DNA from: Selaginella tamariscina
Taxonomy: Eukaryota > Streptophyta > Lycopodiopsida > Selaginellales > Selaginellaceae
Reading direction: 5' to 3'
Assembly: GCA_003024785.1 (NCBI GenBank)
Contig: PUQB01000828.1
Span: forward strand, 1 to 64,000
Length of the DNA stretch: 64,000 nt
Each line of letters begins with the position of its first letter. Within the stretch, counting starts at the first letter, position 1. The translations under genes were made by a program, and so were the position numbers. This document shows positions 46,333 to 58,389 of the stretch, piece after piece. A model generated the notes under the pieces. It was not told the DNA's origin. It ran no database searches and worked only from the letters and a program-made list of their open reading frames with translations.

Positions 46333-46993
46333 ATCAATTAGCAAAAGATGTTGTCAATCATATCCATATTGAAACATATCCATATTAAACATAAGCTCTA
46401 GTGTTTTAGTGATTAGGCAAGTGACAATGAGAAGCATACTACAAATTCAGTTGTTTGCGCAAGATTGGAGTAGCAATATCCAACACACATTCCTTTTTTA
46501 TATAGGAAGCAAGCCCATGTGATGAACCTTTTTACTAGTTTGCCTATGAGTTAGATGCTATAATTGTTAATTAGACAACACTCAATTGTGTCAAGTTTCA
46601 ATATAGGGTAATACATGAGGAGACGGTTATGATGTGTATAGTTATGATGTCTAATGTGTGTGTGTGTGTATAAATATATATATGCCATGAATTTGTTATA
46701 TACACAAGATATACATGTATCATAAGTACTAAACTCATATACGTATGCCATGAATTTGTTATATATGCATATGTACACAACTTATACATGTATTATGGTT
46801 ACTAATTTCATTGACAATTTGTGTGTGCCCTCATGTTTGTCAATGTAAGGTGAAAGTGTGTGTGAATGTGTATTAACAAGTGAGTGTTCATAAGAATGGG
46901 AGACCATATTTTATGTCATACGCTATATCACAAACACAACATGCATGTGTGGCACAGTCGCTTCTATGTGTGTGTGTGTCTTTGAGAAATTTA

Positions 46994-47776
46994 TTACTCT
47001 TTATTCTCAATATTCATAAGTTGGACATAATCTTTAGCTAATTGATCAAGTGTTTGGCGTAGCCACTTATGATGTGGATCCTTTCTATCTTGAGTGATTC
47101 TTTGTCTACCAACAACACCGCCTCCTCTGTGTGCATCCAAAGACACTTTATTGCTTTGTCGTTTTGTCTTCCTTTCACCTCCAATAACATTGTTAACTTC
47201 CTTGCATGCATTCCTAATATCCATTGTATTTCCCTTAAATAATCTAACCCTAGCTTATATATTAAGTCCCAACGAACCTCTACCATCTGATCCCTCGTGA
47301 TATTGAAAAAGAAAAATTACAAAAGAAACCTTGATTGTCAGATCTGCAATACAGTTTAAAATATTGTCAAGTCAAAGAAACCCTACACATCTTATCCTCT
47401 ATAAGAATTTCTTGAGCCATTTTATGTACAATTTGAGCTTGGATAACATCTTCATCCTCATCCTATAGATCATTCTCTTCCTTATTAGCCATGGCTAACC
47501 CTTCTCCTTCATTAAGTTCTAAATCTAAGCTTTCCTCCTCATTCTAGACTCCTGTTAACAGCTCCTCCAACAAAGATTGAAAGTTTTGCTACTATTCATC
47601 TACTTGCACAACCCCTTCAATCGCTTCCTCTTCATTGTACTCCTCAAAAACTATATTTTACATGGTCTTCAAGTGATAGTAAAAGCTACTCTTGTTATAA
47701 TTTTCGCTCATATCCTCTCTCCCTCAAACAATTACTACAACGACATTGGAAACTACCTTGATGCTTGATCCGGCCA
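46994..47776 (-). pseudogene. Degenerate unrecognised gene, copy B
   Basis: Counterpart of 3354-4140. Starts opposite the CAT at about 47774, passes the acidic region and ends in the MLLEVKGRQNDKAIKCLW fragment (47286-46994). Frame-broken. Confidence 0.4.
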
Positions 47777-48549
47777 TCTAGTCGATTTCCTCAAATCCTG
47801 TGATACTTGTATACACATTTAGTAATAACAACTCTAAGATAAGAAAGAATCAACATCTAAGAAAAAATTATATATATGTCATTTTTACTTTGTGAAATTT
47901 GTGAAATATAGCATTAGAAGCCTTAGATTCAATATGGGTCATCCATAAACAATGGTTTTCTTACATAGTTTTAATAAACCATATATATAATTTTTTGGGA
48001 CTTTGACAAAATTTGTGGAATATAACATTACAAGCCCTACATTCAATTGGGGCCATTCATAATAAATGATTTTCTTAACTTGGTGGGATCTATTAAATTA
48101 AAATCCCTATATTCAACATCACTACAAGACCTAAACCTAGATTCAGTATAGGTCACAACTTCTTCTCTGTCATTGCCTTTCACAACTTCTTCTCTCTCGC
48201 CGCCATCACAACTTCTTCTCTCTTGCCACCATTTACAACTTTTGTCTCACCGCCTTTCACATCCTCCATCTCTGATCAAGTAACTAAAATGGACATCACA
48301 AAATTGACCCTAAAGAGCTAAGGTAATATATTTTAGATAGGCATCAAGTAACTTAGAAGTGTGCTCAATTGCTTTGAGAAGGAAAGCCTTGATGGCTATA
48401 TAACTTCTACTCTCAAGTTGAAGGATTATGAACTCTTAGTTGTAATGTGGGTGAGACAAGGCATCTTAAAGACTTGCTTCAAAAGCGAACACAAGACAAC
48501 TTTCCTACTCTTGAGGGAATGGATCCATAGCACCGTCTAAGGTAACTCC

Positions 48550-50340
48550 CTAACATCACAAAGCAAACCTAGAGACAGATTTGCCAAAGAAACGACCACA
48601 TGCTACAGAGCTTGTAGTGAGCAAGAGAAAGAAGTGAAGAAGGAAATGGTGGTTGAGACAAGAAAAAGCACAAGTGCTAACAATACAGAGGTTACAACGA
48701 TGTTGCCAACAGTACAACATAAGGTTTTTGTATTTATTTTGTTTTCTATTGGTTTTTCTGCAATGTTGTTGTTTTATGGTTTTTGTGTTGCTGAACATGT
48801 GGTCGGAATAGCTATGTGCTCTCTATTCATAAAGCAACAAAGAAGTTAGTTCTCTCACACTATTGGTGAAGGTGGAGTCACTATGTGAACCCCTATTGAA
48901 CTGCAGTTGCCATTCGAAAAATATCTTTCCTAGAGCCACCCATCAATATCAAAGCTTATCAAGGATGTACATTTGAAGATAAACCATTTCTCTTATATTG
49001 ATATTATTTTGATGTACAACTACTTGATAGTTTTTTGTAAAAAAAACTATTCCTTGACCACAATGTTGCATATGACTTCTTAAGCTTCCATGTGAATCCA
49101 CTGAGGATGAAGGGGATAGTGAAGAAGTTATGAAACTGATGAAGAATGTTGAAGCGGTGAGGAAGAACCTAAGGAGCTTGCTTCTACACCTAACGAGCCT
49201 ACTTCTACACTCAAGGAACACCTAAAAAGTTTGCTTCTACACAAGATAAGCTTGCTTCTACACATGAGAAGCCTTGTTCCACACATGAGGAGCATGCTTG
49301 TGTACATGTGAGGAGCCTACCTAGAGCATGTATAAGGATGTAGAGCCTCATAAGACAACTAAGAACCAACTTTCTCATGTACCTAGCTCATTTTTTGTTA
49401 ATATATACATGTTAGAACACAACTCAAGGTTGGTGGTGAGGTACATAATGTACATTGAAGAATACTGAACAACATATGTTGTTATTCATTTTGTTAAAAT
49501 GATCTTATTTATTTTATTATATAGAGCTCCAAGATGACGTTGACAGTGCAAAGAAAGTATGTTAATTTCAATTTTGAAATTCCATGTTTATATTTTCTGT
49601 AGAGGTGCATGGCTCCTAAAGATTTGAAGGTTGTATCTGTAGTATTGTTTGATCATGAAGTTGGAGACATGAACTTGGCAACGTTGAAGTCTCTTTGTTT
49701 AGCAAGCAACAAGAAAAACCCAAGTACATTCTAGTTAAAGTCCAATATCAAACAAAAAACAACATTCAAAAATGTTTTTTAAAGATCCATTAAGCTTGGT
49801 CTAAACATTTTCAAGATCCGTTGAGCTTGGTGCAGTGGTCATCGAGAAAGATGAAATGGGAATGGAATATATAGGATGCATCAACTGTGAAGAAAAGATG
49901 GGGAAGGGCTAGGCACATGACTTCATTTGTAAGAAACCATGTAGATATATGAAGAAAATATATTAGAAACCATATTATTTTGTAGAAATCACATCAAAAA
50001 CCATTATTTAAACTAGTGGTTAAACCATGTTTTTGGAAGCAAAAACTACAATAAAGACTAATGGCTACACATTTGAACTCACCATAATATTTAATCATAT
50101 CATACTAAAACCATGTTTTTTTAAATAAAGATCATCACAAAAACTAGTGGTTGAACTTGAAACTCATCATAATAGTTAACCATACCATACTAAAAACTAT
50201 GCTTTTTTTATAGCAAAAAACACTACAAAACCATTAGTTAAACTTTGAACTCACCATAATAATTAATCATACCATATTATTTTTGAAATATAAAGCATTA
50301 CAAAAACCAATTGTTGAACTTCTGACTAACCATAATACCT
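48550..50340 (+). pseudogene. Degenerate Lys-rich gene region, copy B
   Basis: Counterpart of 4977-7265, lacking about 520 bp of the A copy. The basic segment is frame-shifted near 48630. From 49985 the ~100-bp tandem repeats follow. Confidence 0.3.
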
Positions 50341-51059
50341 AACCAAATTAAATGCTTTTAATTATTCACAAAAGCATGCGAAAAAAGTGAAGTACATGTG
50401 TATATTTGTATAAAGTTGCACACAAATAAGTTCATGTTTCATATGCACTTTTATTTTAGTAGATCTCCAAACCTTGGAATACCTCAAATAATATTTACAA
50501 CTTGGGAGGTGGGATCCATTCTTGGTGGATAATATGAAGCAAATAGTGAAGGTAAAATTCTTAACATAATACATCGTATCTTTAAATACATATATATATA
50601 TATATATTTATTTGGTGTGTGTGTGCATATTTATGTATGTATATTTTACAGGAAGGGGACAATAGCAAGAAGTACAAGGAGTGGAAGTTGATGAGAGTAA
50701 TTTTTCTTATGAAGTACATGCAAATATGTTTCTTTCACAACCTGGTCTCATGACCAAGTAACAATAACCCTTGCTTTTGTAAGAAAAAGGACTCGAACCA
50801 AAGTTGTTTAGTTACCCATTTTCCTAGCTCTATTTATGCCTCAAGAGCATTGCACTGTACATCTCCTTCCAAGGGTGTAGTGGATGTGGCAGTCCTCATG
50901 ATGAATTTTCTTTTTTACCAAATGATTTATTTATTTGTAATTATGAAATGAATTTCTCTTTTTTACATGTGTATAAATTTATTCTAATTAAAAATATCAC
51001 CATGACGATGGAATGGATTGAACACAACAGACCAAATGTCATCCAAGAGATTCACATGT

Positions 51060-51530
51060 CCTACGAAGGTTAGGTAAAGATAGCGAAACATATTGCACCT
51101 AGGAACTTTAGATTTAAGGAGCTGATAGAGCACCCTAATGTCAAAAGGCAGATGTGCCTGCTCGAGTTCTTCAACCTCCCTTGGGGAGAAGTAAAGAACC
51201 TAGGGTTTGCCAAGATAGCCAGACAATTTATCCAGTCCGCATAGTTGGTACTCAGCCAAACCAAGAAAATAAGGATCCAATTTTGTTTAGGGGATAGAAC
51301 ATCCTTCCACATAGGGTTCGATGAGATGACAATAGTATTTCGATTACCAAAGGACGGCCTCACAATAGTAGAGTTATCAGAGGCCGAGCAGCAGAGGTCC
51401 TCCATTGGAGGGGATGAGGCATTACGACCTAAGGGGGGCATATAGGGAAGGAAAGAGGCAATTGAGTTTGTAACACTTGTAGCATTCATTTTCACTGGAA
51501 GAATGGAGAGATAGATCGCCATGCAACTAG
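51060..51530 (+). pseudogene. Retroelement-type coding fragment
   Basis: Plus-strand frame with KELIEHPNVKRQMCLLEFFN, PWGEVKNLGFAKIARQFIQ, a stop, then LGDRTSFHIGFDEMTIVFRL. The style resembles the N-terminal domain of plant retrotransposon gag or putative plant transposon proteins. It has several in-frame stops. It lies just upstream of an LTR and probably belonged to an element of that family. Confidence 0.4.
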
Positions 51531-51725
51531 TGAATGGCCTTTGTAGAGCCTAGGAAAGAGTTGCAGTGACTTGGGCAGACTACCTTAGGCATTACATAGT
51601 CTCGGTACTAACCACAAGATTTATGGAATCCAGATCGGGTCCGAGTGAAGACTTTTCACAGCCAGCCATATTGGTATCATGATTGCCAGCCTAATCAGCG
51701 GAGCTACAACTCCAATACCAGCACA

Positions 51726-52688
51726 TGTCATAATTTTACTATGACTTGACCCTTTACTTTGGGGTTTGACTGTTGTTACTTACCGAGTTGTGTGATGAAC
51801 CCTAAATGTAGTAGGAAATAGGCCCGTTAAGTGCACTTGGGTATCTAGTGATGGTTTGGCCGGGTGTCATTAGGTATTTACAGGAAACTCTAGGCGAAGC
51901 TAAAACTTACCTTCTAGAAACTCTCCCCATTTTGACGTTCCAGTTAGGGTTCTTCACAAAATATAGCTTGTAAATAAGGGTTAGGGACACCCCTAGGGTT
52001 GACCTAACCCTAGGGCTGCCTAACCCCACACCCTAAACCCCCCTAGGGTTAGGTTTAGGGTTAGGTTAGGACAACCATTTTCTCTAAGGGCTGGCATTTC
52101 CATGCTAGCCCACTTACTCACTTAGGTAAATAGGGGGGGTCCGTCACATAAATAAGGTAGAGTATATGTAGTGAGGCTTCCTGAGTTCAAAAGAGAGCTC
52201 GTTAACCTCCTACCGATGCAAGCTAAGCTTGTTGTCGTCAAGGCGCAACTCTCTGTTGTGCCACCTTAACTACCATACGACAGGGGTACGTCCCACCTTT
52301 GGGTTAGACTATCCTTATCGTTGGCAGGATCATGCCTTTGTGACGGGAGTACGTTACTTCCAAGAGTTAGCCAGATTTCTTGGCCTGAAAACCTGCTCAC
52401 AAGCTCAAAGGTGTTGCCCAAGTTCACGTTCCGCAAAACTAGTAGTTGAGGCTTGCTCCGACCACCTTAACCACGCCAAGCTAGGAATGATACCCGTAGC
52501 TCGGCTAGTCTACGTGTCTTGATTCACAAGGTGAGCCTCGTTCGTGGACTTGGTCAGCTAGGGGCTTAAGTTTTAAGGGTCGGGTTCCTAATACGGGTTA
52601 CTTTACCAAATTCCGTGGGGTTTCAGAGAGGGGATTCCATGGTTGGCACCTGGCAAGCCGTCTTGTGGTACCAGTAAAAACTCTGACA
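51726..52688 (+). mobile_element. LTR of a second retrotransposon family, truncated element
   Basis: Starts TGTCATAATTTT and ends ACTCTGACA (TGTCA/TGACA ends). Two bases later TGATATCGGAGCAAG resembles the initiator-Met tRNA primer site common in plant LTR elements. Only about 50 bp of internal sequence remain before copy B resumes at about 52765. A CCCTAA/TTAGGG-rich stretch at 51975-52075 is part of the LTR. An antisense relative was the target of gypsy element 1. Confidence 0.6.
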
Positions 52689-52769
52689 ATTGATATCGGA
52701 GCAAGTTCTCTGTGATCAGTAGGATTGCCTTAAGTTGTAGGGTGTTTTAGTGTTTAGGTTGTAGGGTGT

Positions 52770-53653
52770 TTGGCATGTAATTGAAGTTTGAGTTGACGCT
52801 GCAATACTTCTCATAAATCCTATCATCCAACATCATTTCCTGTGGCTTATTGCAGCATAGGATGCCATAGGTGTAGCTAACAAAACGACTGATGATTTTC
52901 TTCTACGATCCGAATCAACATGTGTGATCCCCTACTGTAGTTGTTCTAATGTTCTCGACACACTCTTCCAGTTTCCAAAGATTCTTAGGCAATTGAACGT
53001 ATCTGTAAAGAATCTGGACCAACCACCCTCTCAATCTCCCTAAGATGTCGATGTGTTCTTATTCAATGTGAAGAGGGATGATTGGTCCACTTGTGGATGT
53101 TCTGTATTGTGAAGCAATCTCTGCTGAGAATACACCTACTCGATGAGTCTGAAGATCTTCGAAGTAAATATCTAATTGTAGATTGAGCTTTTGTTGGTTG
53201 AAGAAGAACTCCACGGTCAACATCATTAGTGAACACGTGAACATCATTATCCACAAGTCGACAAGACCATCGAATTAATGTTGTAACTGGTGACCTCTGG
53301 ATTCTGAGAACGTGACATTGGATAGAACAAGGCATATGTGTCGAGCATCGTCCAATCTGGTTCGCAGATTGCTTTCGTGCTTGACTAGTAATCTACTTTC
53401 CATTGTTTTGCTTGTCCATGTGATGATAAAGGTTAGTTTATAGCAACCATGGTTGCTCCAATGCGCTTCCCATTTAGTTTAAATATGCCAAGTTGATTCT
53501 AGAATCCCTGCCATCTCTTTTCATGCTTTCGTTTTCAATGTCACCTCAATTCCACATCTGAATACCAAAAAAAATTAGTTCTTCAAGTACATATCTAAGT
53601 ATAACAAAACTTTATTTTAATTCTTACCCGAATTTGACGACGACTCCATATTA
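52770..53653 (-). pseudogene. Truncated 5' part of the ParB-like gene, copy B
   Basis: Minus-strand counterpart of 13335-14211. The start MESSSNSG (ATG opposite about 53651) and the N-terminal exon are present with more stops and indels. The ParB-like signature and everything after it are lost, because sequence beyond 52770 belongs to a different repeat. Both flanking features, the hairpin and the array, are kept upstream. Confidence 0.7.
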
Positions 53654-53815
53654 ATGACTGATCTCCTTGTTTGATCAAATCGTCCTTCTGCAAAATAATA
53701 TACTATGAATACAATTCATATAAAAACGCACACACACTTGTATAAACCCGAATAAACAAAATTAATACACAAATAAATTCACATAAACCCTCTTTGTCTC
53801 AGAGAAATGGATAGG

Positions 53816-53906
53816 GAAACTGTCCAAAGCTCACATTTGTGCTAGTCCAAAAGATAGATAACATTTGGTTTTATAACCACCACAAATGTGAGCTTTGGAC
53901 AGTTTC
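53816..53906. promoter_or_regulatory. Perfect hairpin, 26-bp arms
   Basis: Arms 53816-53841 and 53881-53906 are exact reverse complements with a 39-bp loop. It is the copy-B partner of 14354-14440, at the same place relative to the ParB-like start and the array. Confidence 0.88.
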
Positions 53907-54014
53907 ACATAGTTTACTGGCTTTTACTCAAATATTATGATAAGATGATAAAGTTAAATAAAATGAGATATGCAACTTATGTATACTAATATACATATAT
54001 ATTCACATGGAAGG

Positions 54015-55018
54015 TGGGCGGATTAATCTCGCCACCTTTTTGGAGCCCCTGAATGGGTGTGTGGATATTAATCCGCCACCCTTCTCGGTCTCATAGAGAA
54101 CTGGGGTAGGATTTATTTAGCACACCCCTTCAGGTGATCAGAAGGGTGCGGGATTAATCTCGCCTACCATGTAAGGTATGGTGGAATTAATCTCGCCACC
54201 CTTCTCAGTCCTCCATTGTATGCTATAAACCTTCTCTGTCTCAGACAAAGTGGTTGAGATTGAAACTCACTAATGGAGGAAAAGAGAAGGGTGGTGGATT
54301 AATCCCGCCACCCCTTTCATGCCTATTGGGATTAATCCCCCACGACACTCTCATATGGATTAAGGCAATTGGTGGAATTAATCCAACCACCAGGCATAGA
54401 AGGGTCAGCGAGATTAATCCCGCCCTCTCGTAAATCATGCGCAACACACATATATATGGGTGGCGGGATTAATCCCCTCGCCCTCCAAGTGAGGGGCGGG
54501 ATTAATCCCACTACCCTCCGTGCTGCATGGGCCGCGGAATTAATCCCGCCGCACTCCGCGCAGGGCATGGGCATGCGGCGGAATTAATCCCGCCGCACTC
54601 CGCGCAGGGCAGTGCGGCCGGATTAATCCCGTTGCCCAGGCCCTTCACGCAGGACATGAGTTGCGGGATTAATCCTGCCGGCTTTTGCACAAGGCATGGG
54701 TGTGCAGCGGGATTAATCCGCCGCCTAAGCCCTTCACGCAGGCCATGGGCGGTAGGATTAATCCCGCTACTCTTTGATTAGCCTCATGGGCGGCGGGATT
54801 AATCCTGCCACTCATGAGGCTAACCAAATAGCATGTGTGAAGGGCGGCAGGATTAATCCCGCTGCTCATGACTTGCATGAAGGGCCTCAGCGACGGGATT
54901 AATCTGCCGCTCATGAGGATAATGGATGAGCGGCGAGATTAATCCCGCCACCTGCAGGACTAACCATATAGCGTGGGATTAATTCTGTCGCTCGCGGGCG
55001 GCAGGATTAATCCCCCAC
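54015..55018. repeat. Palindrome array 4 (about 23 units)
   Basis: Same palindrome, with 35-55 bp spacing, less regular than array 1. Spacers include GCAGGGCATGGGCATGCGG and CTCATGAGGCTAACC, as in array 1. Many units carry one or two base changes that break perfect symmetry. Confidence 0.92.
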
Positions 55019-55067
55019 TATATGGTCACATATATATATGTATGCGTGTGTATAGATATAAACACAG

Positions 55068-55100
<33 letters not shown>

Positions 55101-55567
55101 GGATATGTATATCATGTGTGCGTGTGTATGCTAAATAAATTAAATTATATAGATACACACACACACACACATATATATATATGTATATACAGGAGTGTGC
55201 GTGTGTGTGAGAGATAGATAAATAAATAAAATTATACAGATATTGGTACACATAATATATGTATGTATATATGTACATAGTATATATATATGTGTATATG
55301 TATATCGTGTGTATGCGTGTGAGCGAAACAAATAAAATCATACAGATAAACACACACACACACACACACACACTATATATATATATATGTATGTATAGGA
55401 GTGTGCGTGTGGTGTGAGAGATAGATAAATAATAAAAGTATACAGATACTGGTATAACATAATATATGTATGTATATATGTATATAGGTATATATATATG
55501 TGTATATGTATATCGTGTGTATGCGTGTGTGTCCGAGAGATAAAATTAATAAAATCAATAAAATTAT

Positions 55568-55603
<36 letters not shown>

Positions 55604-55790
55604 GTATGTATATATGTATAGGAGTGTGCGTGTGTGTGCGCGAGAGATAGATAAATAAATTTTATTATTAAGATACACACACATATAAATGTATATGTGA
55701 ATAAAAATAAATAATAAACTCAGGAGTGTGCATGTGTGTGAGAGAGAGAGATCTCACCTGTGTGAGAGAGAGGGAGATTTCACAGCCGCC
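55019..55790. repeat. Microsatellite/minisatellite block, copy B
   Basis: (TA)n, (TG)n and the GGAGTGTGCGTGTGTGTG unit as at 16032-16900. Confidence 0.85.
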
Positions 55791-56129
55791 GCCTCCACCG
55801 CCTTTCTTCTTGAAACCCTAAAATATACCTAAACCCTAAAAGGAATAGAATATATATTAACCCTAATTAAATATTCCTTTTAAGAATATACTTAAACCCT
55901 AAAAAGAATAAATTATAGATTCGCCCTAAACGAATATTCTTTTATTATATTATCAGCGTGTGCGTGTGCGTGGGTGTATCACTACACCCCAAAAATATAA
56001 ATCATGCAGGGGTTTAACATCTGTGGTCCATGAGAGTGTTAAATTTTCACGTGTAGCAATACATATATACAGACATAATATTATACACATAGACATACAT
56101 ACATATTAGTACATAATATTAGAGAAACA

Positions 56130-56680
56130 AAATACATATTATGGATCATGCATGGTGTGTATGTATGAGAGAAGAGAGACAGTACATATTATGGATCATG
56201 CATGGTGTGTATGTTTGAAAGAAGAGAGACAATACTATTAACATGGATCATGCATGGTGTGTATGTATGAGAGAAGAGAGAGTGTTAACAAATTAATTCA
56301 TACACATTGCATATATTAGTACACATATATATATACACATGTGTATACACACAGACACACATACATATTACATCTGTAAATTCAATGTGTTACATAGGGT
56401 TTAGGTTTAGGGTTTAGGTTTAAGGTTTAGGATGGATCATGCATGGTGTGTATGTATGAGAGAAGAGAGAATGTTAAAAAATTAATTTTGTACACATTGC
56501 ATATATTAGTACACATATATACATACACATATTATACATAGATATACATACATAGTACATAATATTGTAACATCAGTACATATTATGGATCATGCATGGT
56601 GTGTATGTATGAAAGAAGGGATTATGCATGGTGACACTGTGTATGTATGAGAGAAGAGAGAGAATGTTAACAAATTAAAA
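56130..56680. repeat. GGATCATGCATGG units, expanded in copy B
   Basis: Five occurrences near 56140, 56192, 56246, 56433 and 56586, with the GAGAGAAGAGAG tail. Copy A has two. Confidence 0.75.
56396..56433. repeat. Short interstitial telomere-like repeat
   Basis: GGGTTTAGGTTTAGGGTTTA followed by GGTTTAAGGTTTAGG: about five units of the plant telomere repeat TTTAGGG with one-base losses. Absent from copy A. Confidence 0.8.
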
Positions 56681-57535
56681 TCTTACACATTGCATATATT
56701 AGTACACATATATACATATACACGTGTATACACACAGACATACATACATATTACATGTATAAATTCAATATGTTACATACACACATACTGAGTACATATA
56801 GATCATACATGCATTGAACATGATGTTTTCAATAAAGAAGTAACATGGTTTAGGGTTTAAACCCAATGCAAGTATTTTATTATAAAATTTATATGATACA
56901 TAATATATACATTAGTATAAAATCTTTATACTAATATAAACTAAATGCATGCACATTTTTTTAATTATTTACTCTAAACACTAAACATATGTAAGTCCTA
57001 GTGTAGAGTGTGTGTAACTATAAATATTTGGTTTTGGTTTTAAACTTTATATCATAAATACAAAGCTAGATGCTTTATTTATATCGTGATCCACTCTTCG
57101 CTTGTGCATGTGTGTGCATATGTGTCTCTGTAAGTGCTTCTAATGCGTGTGCACGTGTATATATAAATTTATGATTGTGTTTATATATGTGTGCAAAATA
57201 AACATCAAATAATTAAGAAAATAATATTAATAAACACACTATAAACATATTTTAAATTATACATAATAATATATGATTATATAGTTATATATTTTAATAA
57301 TATATAGTAATTTAATATTAATAATAAGGTTTAACATTGAAATATTCTTGAAATAATAAGAAATTAATTGAGAAAATCCCATTAATATATACAAATGTAG
57401 ATCAAGCACTGAAATAATTAACCAAATTAATTATGATAATCATGTTTAATATTGGAATATTCTTGGAATAATAAGAAAATAATAAAGAACATCCCATTAA
57501 TATAAAGAAGATTAATTACTCAAGTAATTAAGGCC
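56681..57535. other. AT-rich tail of copy B, no gene
   Basis: About 250 bp (56845-57100) are not in copy A. The AT repeat of 17765-18085 follows and ends abruptly at CAAGTAATTAA|GGCCC. Confidence 0.5.
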
Positions 57536-57789
57536 CACTTTCCACTAGCGGGTGCTTATTGCCCCGACCAATCAAATTTTAATAAATTATTTATTCTACT
57601 GGCAGTTTGAATTTCCACTTGCAGGTTATTTTAAATATAAAATCTACATGGCACCTACATGGCTTTTTTCGGTGGTAGCCAAATAACCAGGCAATTTTGC
57701 CCGGTTATACGGCTACCATGCATAAACTAGCAACACGTGTATAATAATTTAACCTGCAGGTTATTATTAGGCTTTCCTTAATCATCGGA
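57536..57789 (+). promoter_or_regulatory. Upstream region of the trihelix-like gene with palindromes
   Basis: This is unique sequence after the end of copy B. An imperfect inverted repeat at 57673-57719 pairs GGTAGCCAAATAACCAGGCA with a near match ending GGCTACC. A second palindrome centred at about 57754 is AACCTGCAGGTTATTATT with a near-perfect left arm. Half-sites TGCAGGTTATT also occur at 57622. These could be transcription-factor sites or the remains of a MITE. Confidence 0.5.
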
Positions 57790-58027
57790 ATGGATGCAAC
57801 ATTTGCGGAGGTGCATGATTCTGTGGAGACTTCTCTAGGGTTATCGACGGTACTGCCATTCAAGGCGCCACAGCCTGTGGTGGCTGTCAATCGATTTCCT
57901 TTGCCGCTTTTTTTTTATGAATCCGATGTGCAGGTTCTCTCTTTTTTATTTTTATTACTTCTTTTTTATTTGTGTTGCAGGAGATCTTGAATGAGAACTT
58001 TAAGAAAAGACGTGGTAGGCCTCTCAA

Positions 58028-58269
58028 TGTTAGGCACCACTATGTACAAACTAGAGACCCTCACAAAAGCACCACTATGTACAAACTAGAGACCCTCACA
58101 AAACCACCCGACCTCCCCCGAGCTGTCTCTAGTCTTCAGACGCTGCTCTCCAAAAAGACTTCCAATCTTAGTGTGTCCTTAATTCTCTTAGATCTAGGTA
58201 TAGCTCTTTAGGAATATTCTAGCTTATACCTTTGGGAATATTCTTTGATTCGTTATACGGGTCGTAACA
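58028..58269 (-). repeat. 3' LTR of the minus-strand gypsy element
   Basis: Differs from its partner only by a few 1-3 base indels (for example ACCTTTGGG against ACCTTTCTGGGG), consistent with recent insertion. Contains a ~36-bp internal direct repeat (CACCACTATGTACAAACTAG twice). Confidence 0.95.
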
Positions 58270-58389
58270 ATCCTCCCCCCATTAGCAAGTCCTTGTCCTC
58301 AAGGCAGTATAACTTACTCAACTGGTCCTGTATCATTAGCCTCGTACATCCACAAAGAATCTACCCGGGACTTGTTCCTTGTGAGTACT

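Larger units (their letters stand above)
42840..57535. repeat. Copy B of the segmental duplication
   Basis: This is collinear with about 1.93-18.1 kb: the 1.4 kb units, the 3.6-9.07 kb block, the 5' part of the ParB-like gene, hairpin, palindrome array, minisatellite and AT repeats appear in the same order and orientation. Differences: three instead of two 1.4 kb units, loss of 520-bp and 1.3-kb segments, replacement of 9.17-13.33 kb by 51.0-52.76 kb, and several small indels. Confidence 0.9.

Noticed and set aside
51960..52080. Interstitial telomere array
   Set aside because: CCCTAGGG/TTAGGG-like words occur, but they are irregular, of both orientations, and part of an LTR with TGTCA/TGACA ends.
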